A DNA stretch of 22,053 nt from Roridomyces roridus (taxonomy: Eukaryota; Basidiomycota; Agaricomycetes; Agaricales; Mycenaceae). The notes under the pieces were generated by a model. The model ran no database searches, was not told the origin of the DNA, and saw only the letters and a program-made list of their open reading frames with translations. Positions 1-11,067 of this stretch are shown piece after piece; within the stretch, counting starts at the first letter, position 1; the number at the start of each line of letters is the position of its first letter. The stretch is taken from NCBI GenBank assembly GCA_029378245.1, contig JARKIF010000394.1, forward strand, positions 1-22,053, in the 5' to 3' direction. Made by a program: the position numbers and the translations under genes.

Positions 1-58
1 CCGGGCCTCCGTATGACAACCCTGATAAAACACGGAACCGTTTTTTTTCTTGACCACT

Positions 59-1385
59 ATGACTCCCCGCGCTCTCCTCCTCCAAGAACTCTGCTGCACT
101 ATCGCCGAGTTCCTCGGTGACTCTCCCGACGACCTCATATCCTGCGCCCTCGTCTCTCCACACCTCACGGCCGCTGCTCAACGGATATTATTCCACGACA
201 TCATCTTCAATCGTCGGTGTCAAGCAGTGGGCGACCTTGGGCTTCTGCCGCATACGACGAATCGAGGGCATGCGCCCGCTTTTGCGGCCGGTGTCACCAA
301 GTCACCGCACCTTATCCCCCTCGTGTCGCCGCATCCGAATAAGTTTGGAACATGAGGTCGGGAACCCGCTCTCCGCCATAAAATTCCCCAACCTGAACGA
401 CCTGGTGCTACACGGCCAGCTACGTAGCCATGGTGTGGATATCACACGTACCCCTGCAGCAGCCCTCCTCAGAACACCCTCCCTGCGCCGCGTCGGACTC
501 GTGTGGCCCATCTTCCGCGACCCACAGGACCTGTACAGCCTCTTCAATTCCATCAGTCCCACAGTGGGCTTTCTCTCGCTACAGCGTGTCCTGGTTGAGG
601 ACGGCCACAGCCTTCCCATCCCGGCGGCGGACTCTTCCGCATCCAAAATCAAATCACTCCGTCTTCACCGGCTGTACATCCACGATCCCCACTGCCTCGG
701 CCCTTTTGACTTGTCGGGGTTGCGGGAGTTGGACTACGGGAATTCGCTGACGCCCGTATTCGCTCGAGTTCGTTTGTTTGACTCTTAATGTTGGTACGTC
801 TCCGCCTCCTCCATTTCGTTACGTTTCTTTTGGCTCACGGCATTTCTATTAGATGTTGCGAGTCTAAATCTACCATATATTGAATGCTAATCGTTCACTT
901 CACTCAGAGGATTTTGGACTTGTCAGCTCCGCAGTGATCAATAACACAACTTGGCACGTTATAGCTAGAATATTCGCCCTGCAAAAGGTTCTAACTCCGA
1001 CCTATTGAGATTCCATGACCAGTCTGCCAGTCTTGTATCCCTTTTCGAGTAAACTGCCTACCGTTCACTTGTCCAACTCCTGCGTGGACGTCGCGCGCCG
1101 GCGCAGATGGTAGGCGGCTCCAATACAACTTGGTGGAAGTTGTGTTTTATGAAGGGCGACTCACAAGAACAAGCGGGCAAGATGAGAGAGAGCCCATTCA
1201 TCCCCAGAATCGATATTCTGACGCAAATCCGATCCACAAAGGATTATCGGGGAGGTACACTGGTTTGGATTCAGCGCGGGCCCCATGAATGGAGGAAATA
1301 TGCTAGAGTACATTCGGGTCGTCCAGAGTGCTCTTCGCCGTGTTTCCGAAGCAGATCAAGTTGAATGTAAAATTGCTCTGTCACG
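59..1385 (+). pseudogene. Decayed F-box/LRR-type protein gene
   Basis: The reading opens at the ATG at 59 with an F-box-like start (LLLQELCCTIAEFLGDSPDD, then CALVSPHLTAAAQRILFHDI). The frame must change near 241 (YDESRACARFCG), again near 285 (VTKSPHLIPLV) and near 325 (RRIRISLEHEVGNPLSAIKF, with LRR-like NLNDLVLHG). It then runs through KIKSLRLHRLYIHD and LRELDYGNSLTP to about 755. A further shift plus a good GT-AG intron (794-852) gives VASLNLPYIEC. Coding-like scraps continue: INNTTWHVIARIFALQ near 940-1000 and YIRVVQSALRRVSEADQVEC near 1306-1367, with several stops between. F-box proteins recruit substrates to SCF ubiquitin ligases, and the family is hugely expanded in mushrooms. At least five frame changes over 1.3 kb make a dead gene much likelier than sequence error. 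Both ends are approximate. Confidence 0.62.
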
Positions 1386-1973
1386 GTCGTCTACAAACCG
1401 AGCGGCGCACCAGCAATTGGGAGTCGCCAGGACCTCCGACAGGGATGTTGCCCCAGGACGATTGCAGCAGGCCCGGCCGAGTCTTACCGAGTCGTCATAT
1501 CCATGGTGCCAAGAAACGCCCGCGTTGCACGCCCTGCGCGCAGATTGATGGTTTGACACTCGTGCCTGCAGTGCTCGTAGTGAGCAAGCACGCTGCAAGA
1601 TAGGAGTGGGAAGAATTCTGTTGATGACTGATCCGCTTGACTTTTCCTTTCCCCTTTCCCTTTCTTCAAGTGTCGCCCGCCTGAAGTGCAGGACCGACTC
1701 GGAGAAGAAGAAAAACTCTGTCTTGGACCTGTTTTGGACATCACGATTCTCTTTACATCCGCATGGCCCCATTCTACGAGAAATCTCATCTACTACATAC
1801 GCGCCGCAGTCTACAGTCTACCAGCTCCACACGACAGACTTCTTCCCGCTCGCTGCGCGTCCGACTCGTCTGATCTGTCAGACTTATCTGGATGTCGGTG
1901 TCCCACGGCAACGACCGCAGTCTGTCTCGAGACTCGAGACTCTTGGGTAATCAGAATCCGGGACGCTGGCCGC
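1386..1973. other. Convergent intergenic stretch, no gene seen
   Basis: This stretch lies between the 3' ends of the F-box pseudogene (+) and the GT8 gene (-). It has a pyrimidine-rich tract near 1640-1670 and short open frames on both strands that look like chance, with arginine/serine-rich translations and no family motif. It probably holds 3' untranslated sequence of both neighbours. Confidence 0.5.
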
Positions 1974-3139
1974 TCAATGACACCGCCGAATCGCATCCCC
2001 GTGCTCCCTCATCATCCTCTCATACGCCTCCCTCCACCACCCGACCTCCTCCCGGAAGAACCCGCCCTCGCGCCGCGCGCCCCGGTCCATCACCTCCTCG
2101 AGCTCCTCTGGCGACAAAATGGCGTCCATGTGCTCTTGGAAGGGCTTCACTGTCGTGTAGTGGATCACACGCATCTCGGGGACAAGGCGCTCCCATAAGA
2201 TTGGGCTGCGCTGCTTGATTGCGAGGTTGGCGTTGTAGATGTAGGGAAGGCGCATGGCGGTGCCGCCAAAGTAGAGGTTGAGGAAGGCTTGTTCGGCTTG
2301 TTTGAGTGGGTAGGAGGCGGTTTGGAGTTTTTGGAGCATGTCATCTGGGATGCTCAGTCAATAGGGGATGATTTCGGAAATACAGACGCACCGAAGACGG
2401 CTGAGGAAGGGCGGTATGCCAAGACTCCGGCATTGAAAGTCAAGCTGAAACCCCGTGGGTCGCCGGCGCCGTAGACGTCGGGCACGGCGGCGAAATTGAA
2501 GGGGCTGTCGAAAAGCTCGTCAAAGTTTCGCCGCACCAGGGTGTCTGCGTCCAAATACACGGCGGTGTCGATGCCCATCTTATCCAGCGTCCAGATGTTC
2601 AGCTTGGTGTACTGGTCACGGAAGCGGGCGTGGATGCTTTGGCCGTCGTGTGGTGGGGGATGAAGGGGACTAGCTGTGGTTCCCAGCCTGTTGAGCGGAC
2701 GATGCAGAGGGCTTTGGGGGATATTCTGCCTTCGAGGTAAGGCAGGATCAGGCGCGCGCTGACGTTGGCGGCGGTGGTGGAGTGGCCAAGGACAGCGACG
2801 GCGATGGCGAAGCCGTCAGAGTAGAGCGCGGACACTACTGCCCGTCGGCCGCCCTCGGAAGATGGGACGTGCGTTACGGGTAGGGCATTTCTGGAAGAGG
2901 TGAGTGATCATTTTGTTTCGACGGTGGAGGACTTGCATGTTCTGGTAATTGTCCAAGGGGTTATATGATTCCGAATGGAACGTGAATCTAGCCAGTAACA
3001 AGACAATGCCGACACTGAGTACGATGCCTAGCCCGAGTTTTATCTTGGACTGCTTCCCCCATCGTGTAGCCTGATCGGCGGGGTGTTGGCGTAAAGGTTC
3101 GTAGGTCCACGCGCGGTTCAAGTTGAACCAGGACGGCAT
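1974..3139 (-). CDS. GT8-like (glycogenin-type) glycosyltransferase, type II membrane, lesioned
   Basis: GT8 enzymes transfer sugar from a nucleotide-sugar using a metal-binding DxD motif. I start at the ATG at 3139 (MPSWFNLNRAWTYEPL); an upstream in-frame ATG at 3217 gives a less convincing leader. Visible parts: a cytosolic tail of about 32 residues, a signal anchor at residues ~33-52 (GLGIVLSVGIVLLLARF), RAVVSALYSDGFAIAVAVLG, KLNIWTLDKMGI, the DxD in YLDADTLV (~188-190), FNAGVLAYRP, EQAFLNLYFGG, YIYNANLAIK and HYTTVKPF near the C-terminus. A 47-bp GT-AG intron (2391-2345) joins VF to DDMLQKL. There are two problems. One base is missing from the C run read from 2659-2655. A 28-nt segment (2918-2891) ends like an intron (ctcttccag) but has no GT donor. 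Allowing for both, the protein would be about 363 aa. It may be a pseudogene or hold assembly errors. The family call is firm. Confidence 0.72.
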
Positions 3140-4081
3140 GGATGGCAATTTTTTTCGTTTTGGTGCCAGCGGCGGGGCAGGGTGGGAAGAGAAGAGACGT
3201 GAAGGAGACGTTCCCACAATTTATCTCCGAGTCCCACGTCTGATTCATTTATTTTTGAAGGGCGCTTGCAGATGTCGTTTGATTCTGACATTCGGTTTTG
3301 ATGGTGATCGGGTTGTTCAACTGCTACACTCACCTCCCGCAGTACTTCCCGCAGCAGAGAACCTCTGGTTTGAGACTCCAAGGAATGCCTGCGTCTCCGG
3401 AATTGGCACGGAACTAAAGTTCAATCCGCCTGTCCTGACACTCCGAATCAGAAACTCGCAGTCCCAGCTCTAAGCTATCTAGAATCGACGTTGCCTCAAT
3501 TCACCGCACCAATATATACGGTCGCTCATCGCCCAAAAAACCAGACTGTGCAATAACACGACGAGGGCCCCGACAAGTTGCGGAGATCCGAGCTTTAATT
3601 AAGTGCCTACATAGAACAGCTGAAGGACCGGATTTATACCCTTGGTTCAAATGAATCTCCGAGCAACTCTAGATCGGCACCTGGAGTCTTCACGTCGATT
3701 GAAGACTGTTATTTTTCGGAGTCTCTTCAAAGTCTCTTGATTCAGAGGTGAACATTTCTTCTGGTCAGGTATTGAGCTTCTGAGTCCCGCGCTCGTTCAG
3801 TTGGACTTGGGCACCCAAATCTCCTGTGTATGACAAATTTTTTCAACTAACAAAGTTGAACTTCGACGAATCAACCAGATGACAATTTGATGCCAATGCG
3901 TCAGAACTTGTAATGATTTTCACTCCTCGATTCCCAGCATAGATGTAAAAGAATATCCAAATCGTTACCCTGAATAAATTTACGCCGGGACAAACCATTC
4001 CAACTGCAATCCTCAACTCCGGCCTAACAAGAACACACATTGATCAGATCATTGATCCAGAACGCGTAACACCCAGCAACC
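3140..4081. other. Divergent promoter region between GT8 and BBC1-type genes
   Basis: This 942-bp interval separates two genes that point away from each other, so it should hold both promoters. I see an AT-rich TATA-like run (accaatatatacggtcg) at about 3508-3524 and a T-rich stretch near 3837-3845, but no well-placed TATA box close to either ATG. Short frames here lack family motifs. I see no RNA gene. Confidence 0.4.
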
Positions 4082-7000
4082 ATGTCGGACTCCCCGCCCC
4101 CGCCCAAGCCGAAGCCCGGGTCGCTGCGCGACCGTATCGCCGCCTTCGAGAAGCCCAACAACGCGGGCAGTGCCCCAGCACCCCCGCCTCTTCGACCCAA
4201 ACCCGCTGGTGCCGTCTCGTGGAAGCCCAAGCCAGCCAGCCCGCCCTCTGATGCGGGCAGCTTCAACACGAATGCGAATTCGAATGCAGAGGAGGGATCT
4301 AATGCTACGAGGGCAGGAGGTGGGATGAGCGCGAGCGATGCGAAGGAGAGTATTGGGCGTGGGGGAAGTCTCAAGGACCGGATGGCTGCATTACAAGGCC
4401 GTGGGGCGTTTGGTGCGCCTGCTCCTGCGCCCCAGCCGATTGTCGGTACTGGGAAGAAGTGGGTGCCTCCTCCCAAGCCAGAGAAGCCTGTGGAAGACGA
4501 CGAGCAGGCTGCTATCGTTTTGCCTGAGAGGGGGGAGGAGGAGGAGCGTGAGGTCAAGGCTGAGGAAGGAGAGCAGGCAAAGGCAGCTGAGGATGCAGAG
4601 GAGGAGGAGGGTCAGAAGGAGAAGGATCCTGAGGAGGAGGAACGCCAGCGACGGGCAGCCATCGCAGCGAGGATGGCGCGTCTCGGTGGTGCACGCGTTG
4701 GGATGGCGCCTCCTGCCTTTGGCCCCAAGCCCGTGATGAAGAAACGGACTAGCGAGGACGCTGCTTCGGTCAAGAGTGCTGAATCGGAGGGTGCGTATTG
4801 CGTGTTGCAGTACATTCATGTGGAAGCTTATAGTTTTTCAGCATCGCCCTCATCGCCTCCCATTCCTGCGGGTATGTCACCATCTACGAGTTATCTGCTA
4901 TCTTGACCAATCGCCAATTTCATTCACCAGCTTCTCCCGCCCTCGAAAGGCCGACATCCGTATCGGATGGGGGTATGCTACGATTTCTTTTGGTATGCTT
5001 CCTTAGCTCAACGACTCGCAGCGTCAACTACGGAGACTACCGCTACCACCGACACGGAAATCACACCTTCAGGTGTGTTTTTATCTTTATGCCCTTACTG
5101 TGCCTAGCGGCGTAGCAAATGGTGGATTTAATATCCCCCCTTCGCCCGTTGACGAGATTACTCCCTTCCCTTCTTTCTCACTCACTCCATCTTCATACTA
5201 ACCAACCTTCCTCTCAGACGCTCCTGCTCCCTTCACCGCGAGTCCCCTCATCTCTTCCCCGGACCCCGCTTCCACTCTCGAAACCCCATCATCCCCTCCC
5301 GAACACCCCAAAACCCCGCCCATGCACATGCCTGTCCCGGCTGCGCCCCGCCGCGCGGCACCCCCGAGGAAGAAGCGTGCGCCAGAGCCGACTCCAGAGT
5401 CCTCGCCGGTGGTTCCTGCGAATGAGCCCAAGGAATTCGAACCCGAGCAACCCGAAGAAGCTCAACACCAAGAGCAGGATGCTGCTGCTCCTGAAGAAGG
5501 CACTACCGCTACTACTGCCGTACACGAACCCACCCCAATTTCCACTGACAGTGACAAAGTGGAAGTCGAGGCTCCTCCTCCTCCTCTCGAGGTCTCACCT
5601 ACCCCGGCGCCGGCTGAGGATAACGAGAACGACAACGACGAAGGCACGGAAGCGTCTTTCGTGACCCCTGCAGAGGAGCGGGCTTCGTTTATCAGCGCTA
5701 CGGCTACCAGCCCACCGCCTGCGCCTGCACGGGCTTTGAGTCTTGATGAGGCGGCGCCTGTTGGGGTGACTGTTGAGGACGCTGATGTGCTGCAAGTGGG
5801 CAAGGAGGAGGCGAAAGAGGAGAAAGAGAAGGAGAAGGACGAAGAGGATGTGCCAACCCCGAGTGCTCATGTGCAGTCTTTCGCTGAGGAGGCGATCGCT
5901 GTAATGCCTGTTCCCGAGCCAGCGGTAGAGGACGCTGGCGTGCAAGAGGAGGAGGCCGAGCACGCTGTTCCTTCGCAGCCAGAGGAGCAGGAGGAGACTG
6001 TGGCAGTGGCAGAGGAAGAGAAAGAGGCGCCAAAGGGGGAAGAGTTGGATGACGATGAAGAAGCCGAGGAAGCTGCGCGTCGACAACGCGTTGCGGAGCG
6101 GATGGCGCGTATGGGCGGGGTTAATCCGCTTGGTGGGGCGCCGAGGCCTCCTGCACCGCCTTCGCGCAAGTCGACGGTGGAGAGTGGTGTTTTGCCTGTG
6201 GATCAAGGAGAAGGGGAGCCGGAACGCGTTGTGGATCAGGAGAAGGAGAATGTGGAGGAAAAAGAGACAGAGCAAGGCGTCGAGGCCGAGGCCGCGGCTG
6301 GAGTTGACGAAGAGGAGGAGGAGGAAGACGAGGCGGCGAGGAAACGCCGTGTGATGGAGCGGATGGCCAAGATGGGCGGGTTCAATCCGTTTGCGGCGGG
6401 ACCACGGCCCACTATGGGTGTTCATCGCGAGAGCGAGAGCTCTCAGTCCGTCAAGAGCGTCGAGTCGCCAAAGGAGGATGGTGATTATTAAATTCCTTTT
6501 CTTTCCTCATTCTTTTTTCGTCCCACACCCCGGGATTTTCTTCAACGTGCGGAGTGAGAACTCCACGCGCGCTTCCGTTTTACACATTTTTTGCTCGTGA
6601 TGTGTATGAATGCCAATTGGATGATTTATTGATGCCATCTCTGTTTTTCACAGATGATCTGCGCGCCGCGACGATGGCCGAGGCCGAGCCGGTTAATGAT
6701 GAGCCTGAGGAGTATGAGGATGCGGAGGAGAAGTATGAGCAGGAGCACGATGCGCGTGCTGTTCCTCCGCCAGCGTTGAGGGAGAGCCAGGAGGAGACGG
6801 AGAGTGGGTATGAGATGGAGGAAGATGCACCACCACCGCCGCCGCCGCCTCGTGTCGAGCACCGCAGGTCTATTCCCCCGCCGCGTGCACCTTCCACGGA
6901 CGATTTTGAAGAGGAAGAGGAGGCCAGTCCACCGCCGCCGCCTCCCCGTGTGGAACATCGACGGTCCATTCCACCACCACGAGCAGTACCGCCTCCTGTA

Positions 7001-9262
7001 GATTCTACAGAAGAGGAAGAAGAAGAAGTCCTACCACCGCCGCCACCGCCACCACGTTCTGCCGACCACCGTCGTTCTATCCCGCCCCCTGCACGAGCTG
7101 TACCAGTTCCTGCTCCGCCAGCACTCAGAGAAAGTGAAGAGGAAACGGAGAGTGGGTATGAGTTTGAAGAGGAGCAGCAGGAAGAAGAAGAAGAAGCTGC
7201 CCCGCCCCCGCCTCCACCACGTAATACCCGTCCACCGGCGACACATCGATCAATTCCACCGCCGCCTCCACAAGAGGAAGAGGAAGAGCCCGAGGCTGAA
7301 CAGGATGACGATGAAGCGGTCGAGGTACCTCCGCCTCTCCCTCGTGGACGACATTCGGTCCATGATCCTGCTACGCCGCAGCAGAGGGTTGTACCGATTC
7401 CTCCTCCTCCGGCTGCTCCAGTTTCCGAGGACGAATACGAGCAACTTGAGGAGCCTGAGATTGGTGCCTTTGAGCATGTCTCGGCGCCACCTGCTTCGCC
7501 GCCAGCACCACATCGTCCCAGTGCGATTCAGACGGGGGGACAGCAGCGCGTCCCCTCGGCTTCGTTGCTGTCTCCGCAATCGGCGGCTTTTGCACTGAAG
7601 CGTTCGCAAGAGATTCTTGACGAAGAGGAGGGTGGTCAGTTATCATTCGTTGGTCTTTGTATAATTTTTGACTTGCCTTGCAGACCCCATCGACCCGTCC
7701 TTCCATAGCCCCAGTCGACGTGGTTCTGCGATTGATCTCGGTGCCTTTGCGGACTCTCAGGAAACGCAGCCCGAGTCGGAGCCAGTAGAGGATGCAGAGG
7801 TTGTGAGAAGACGCACTATCGCCGAGCGCATGGCCAAGCTGGGAGGGATCAAGTTTGGTGCGGCGCCGCCGATCCCGAGGCAGCGCGTACAACAAGTTTC
7901 TGAAGATGCACCTAGTGCTGAACAGGGGCAGCGGGAGGAGGAGCAGCAGCAGCAGCCTCTGCAAGACGAGGAAGAGGAGGAACGGGCTCGAAAAGAGCGG
8001 ATTGCGGCTAAACTTGCTGGGATGGGTGGAATGCGGATTGGGATGGTGCCGTTTGGAGCTGGGCGATTGCCGCCTCAGCAATCCAAGGCGCTCGGTCAGA
8101 CGCCAGAAGCCGACTCTGAGCACGAGAGTTTTATTTCTGATGATGGGGTACGGGTTGAGGCGGAAGAAAGTGAGGCTGAAGAGATACGACATGAGGATGC
8201 GGAGGAAGAGGAAGAGGAAGCGCCTCCTCCGATTCCGACTAGAACTGGTCATCGTATGTCTGTGCCGCCGGGTGAGACCTCGCCACCACCCGTGCCAGCT
8301 GGGCGTCCACCAGTTCCTTCGACTACCAGAAAGTCGTCTGCTGATACATCGCCGCCGCCGCCGCCTCCTAACCCTCGACGAACTTCTGTGTTGAGCAAGA
8401 CGCAGGAATTCGTGATGGTGGATTCTGAAGAACCGCCTCCGGCACGTCCTGTAAGCCGGCCACCGCCTCCCAGGGCTTCACCGGGCTCTACAAGTCTCGC
8501 AGATTCTGTCGACAGCATGACTTCCTCGCAATGGGAGCTCCCCTCTATCCCCACTACATCGCTTGACTTTGGTGGTGGTATCGACACGACGTTCGCTGTC
8601 GAAGGATCAGCTCCTCCTCCGATTCACTCCTCCTCTCCAAAGGTCCACCCACATTCGAGCCAGGAGGCGCCGCCAAAACATAGCACGGAGGTGCATTACT
8701 CTGGCGACGAGCTGGTTGCGATCTGGGGTCGTGTCGGTGTGCATCTATGCGAAGCAGCCACCCAGCTCTACGAAAAGTCGAAAAAGTCGTTGGTCGGCGA
8801 TGGGACGTATACTGGTTTCGTGAATGCGGCGTTGGCCGAGACGCCCAACGCCATGCCCAGCCACGGTGTTCCACCCAATTTGATTTGGGGTCATCTGGTG
8901 TACCTGCAGAGTGCTGCGTCTGTGCAAAAACGGTTGAGCGATATCATGCCTGGGGATATCGTTGCGTTGTTTGATGCCAAGCTCAAGGGACACAAGGGGC
9001 TTGCGACGTATAATCAGACTGTGGGTGCTGGGGAGCCGTTGGTGGGTATTGTTAGCGAGTTTGAGCCTAAAAAGAGCAAGATTAGGGTCTTTCAGGCGAA
9101 TCAGCATGTTGGGCATCAGGTTCGTTGCTTGCTTGCTTGTTTTATTCGTCTGCGCTGGGTGTTGATTTGTACTGTTTCTAGACGGTCGAAGCTGTGAGCT
9201 ACCGATTGGAGGATCTCAAGAGTGGGATTGTCAAGGTGTACCGCGTATTGCCAGAGGCCTAG
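4082..9262 (+). CDS. BBC1/AIM3-type cortical actin-patch scaffold protein, intact, 1530 aa
   Basis: Exons are 4082-4790, 4842-4871, 4931-4972, 5022-5072, 5218-6480, 6654-7634, 7684-9119 and 9182-9262. They total 4593 nt (1530 aa) with no lesion, and all junctions except the last are phase 1. The N-terminus has two related motifs (SLRDRIAAFE, SLKDRMAALQGRGAFG). A basic motif of the type RRxxxAxRMAxxGG recurs five times, near residues 190, 564, 651, 1066 and 1127. Between these lie Glu-rich and polyproline stretches that look like SH3 or profilin ligands. Residues ~1362-1530 (GDELVAIWGRVGVHLCEAAT, PGDIVALFDAKLKGHKG, VFQANQHVGHQ, VSYRLEDLKSGIVKVYRVL) match the C-terminal domain shared by fungal BBC1 and AIM3. 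Yeast Bbc1 binds WASP/myosin-I at endocytic actin patches. The N-terminal SH3 domain of Bbc1 is absent here, so it may be closer to AIM3. The 173-bp intron 6481-6653 is the least certain junction, but motifs on both sides argue for one gene. Confidence 0.87.
6760..7290 (+). repeat. Degenerate coding tandem repeat, polyproline/acidic (in BBC1-type gene)
   Basis: Four to five degenerate units alternate an acidic run (EEEE), a polyproline run (PPPPPPPR) and a HRRSIPPP(P)RA block. Clear copies are RVEHRRSIPPPRAPS, RVEHRRSIPPPRAVPP and SADHRRSIPPPARAV, with a weaker THRSIPPPPP. A second pair, ALRESQEETESGYE and ALRESEEETESGYE, brackets the array, suggesting duplication of a larger block. Each unit carries a likely SH3 ligand core. 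Length polymorphism between strains would be expected. Confidence 0.75.
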
Positions 9263-9427
9263 ACTTTTTTTTTTGTTTCCAATGTCGGGTGGTAGGGACT
9301 ATGCATACAATACGACCGGTGTATATTAGCTTTCCAATTCGTTACGAGCCGAGAAAGACGTAGGATACAATGATACAGAACTATTTGCTACATACCTACT
9401 GATGCGAGTATCGTCTCCAGTACAAAA

Positions 9428-10675
9428 TCAAAGCCACCCAAAAAAGTGATCTGCAAGTCCTTCCTCGACCTTGTCCGCCTGAGCCTTGACAGCATCCAGT
9501 GCCGCAAGCCTACATCCTACAGGTAAACTCTTCGTCAACTCCACGTCCAATGTCACCTGATCCCTCATTGAAGCCATCAGCGCCAGCACGCTCGCCGAGC
9601 TCAATGCGTTAACTCTCTCTCCGACCCAGCGGCGACTGCCCAACGCGCAGCCCACATCCTCGCACAACTCGCCCTTGCCGGTAGAACATCCCGCCGCAGC
9701 AGCTAAACTTGGGGGCTTGCCTCCGAAGTCGTTCCCATAAATTAACGAGGGACCAATGCCCTGAAAGCAAGCGGATGACTTGGGCGTTGCTGAGCCGCGG
9801 GTCGGTGGAGAACTGCGTCGCTCCGCGGTCGGTGATGGATGTTTGCTGTGCAGTCATGCGTTGGACGTGGTAGTAGTAGGCGATACCGCGGAGGACGTGG
9901 CAGTTCGTGGGCGTCTGCGGTCAGGATGGCTGGTACGGCAGGGAGCGTCGTCGGAGCGAAGGCGGGTGGCCAATTGGGCGATGGTTGTGTCAAGGAGGGC
10001 GTCGTGACGCGTGCGGATGGCGACGTCTATGATGCTTTTGAATGTTGCGGAAGAGCAGCTTGCGATGAAGGCGTCCGTTGTGGGAGACGGTCTGCATGAT
10101 GACTTGCTTGGCCATGACTCGAGGGCTTCGCAGCGGTATTGACGCGCGATGGGGACTATGCGTAGTAGACGGTCGAAATCGTCGTGTTGGCGGGCTGGGC
10201 TGCGCGTTCTGTGGGCTGACGGTCAAAGTTAGAGTATGACTCCTCGAGGAACCGACTGATAACATACCGTGCATATAGAGCCCATAGCAATGCACGAAAC
10301 TCATCCACGTCACGATGAGAACCAGAGCTATATGCGGTTGACGATTCTTGGCACCATGTCTTGGAAGACTGGAGAAATATCTGAAAGCAACGATCCCTGG
10401 AACTGCGAGGATTGAGCAGACTTCTCGGCGGAGTAGGTCAATTCTACCTTGAAGCGCGTGCTTCCCGACCCGCACGATACAATCAGCAGCCGCATCTCCC
10501 CTATAGAAACTCTGGGTCATCGTCGACGGGTCCAGCAGATGCCAGACAATCGTGTCCTGTATCCTCCCGTATCGATGCCCGAGTCTGTGCGCTGGCGCTT
10601 TCGAGGTCGTGTGGGTGTGTCTTCTCGCGTCCTCGCGATCGTGCCGCAATCGTGAATGATAAAACGGGGAGGCAT
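9428..10675 (-). pseudogene. Decayed BTB/POZ-domain protein gene
   Basis: The likely start is the ATG at 10675 (MPPRFIIHDCGTIARTRED, then RKRQRTDSGIDTG). Pieces follow in changing frames: DDPEFL, DCIVRVGKHALQ, FQGSLLSDISPVFQDMVPRI (BTB core), DEFRALLWALYA, then FDRLLRIVPIARQYRCEALE with TFKSIIDVAIRTRHDALLD. After these come VPAILTADAHELPR, LRGIAYYYHVQRM, AQVIRLLSGHWSLVNLWERL and, to the stop at 9428, ALMASMRDQVTLDVEL and EEGLADHFFGWL. This order matches the large basidiomycete BTB family, whose members often act as ubiquitin-ligase adaptors or in unknown roles. Two introns still have good ends (10447-10403 and 10267-10216). Single-base frame changes are needed near 9940, 9892 and 9690, plus others in the BTB core. 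Convergent with the BBC1-type gene, 165 bp apart. Confidence 0.65.
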
Positions 10676-11067
10676 TGGTGTGGATTGGTGACTTGCAAGT
10701 TCTTTTTACTCGAAAGAACAAAAGAGAGGGTGGTTGGGATCGGTCTCCAGACAGAGCTGATAGAGGGCCCGGACGGACAATAGTGGGTGTGGAAGGACAA
10801 TAGCCACACGAGGGTCGTGGCCAAGCCGCGTCAACTTTTGATGTGGCTCCTCGTGACTCAATCGACTGCGATCCCGCGACTCGGAAGGGACTCTCTCTGG
10901 GCGCTCAATCACAAAATTGAAAACTTGGGTTCTTTGATATTTGTACAAACTACGTGCTACATTGTTCACATACAGTCCGGGTCAACTTGAATCTCTCATC
11001 AAAAACAATCCAAACGACCAAGAAGAAAGCACCTTCACGCATGGACTTGGCCAAATTCAACAAATCT
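10676..11067. other. Upstream region of the BTB pseudogene
   Basis: There is no gene here. On the minus strand a pyrimidine-rich leader (ctctcttttgttctttcg) lies about 40 bp upstream of the BTB start, resembling a fungal CT-rich promoter tract. I see no TATA box. Confidence 0.35.

Noticed and set aside
3636..3660. tRNA-like TPsiC word (ggttcaaatgaatc)
   Set aside because: No matching acceptor, D or anticodon arms around it.
5116..5145. A coding-like piece (NGGFNIPPSP) within the 145-nt intron of the BBC1-type gene
   Set aside because: No donor keeps the frame if it is used in full; only the 6-nt version is compatible, and that is left as a possibility.
5595..6425. A 276-codon open frame on the minus strand inside the BBC1-type gene
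   Set aside because: It is Leu/Arg-rich antisense of the GAG/GAA-rich coding repeats. The sense strand has a recognised domain and consistent splicing.
6481..6491. Possible end of a shorter gene (stop in GDY*)
   Set aside because: A GT donor at 6481 and an AG at 6653 join the same frame, and the same RMA-GG motif and C-terminal domain continue downstream.
7371..8252. A 293-codon open frame on the minus strand inside the BBC1-type gene
   Set aside because: The same antisense effect of acidic codon runs; no family motif.
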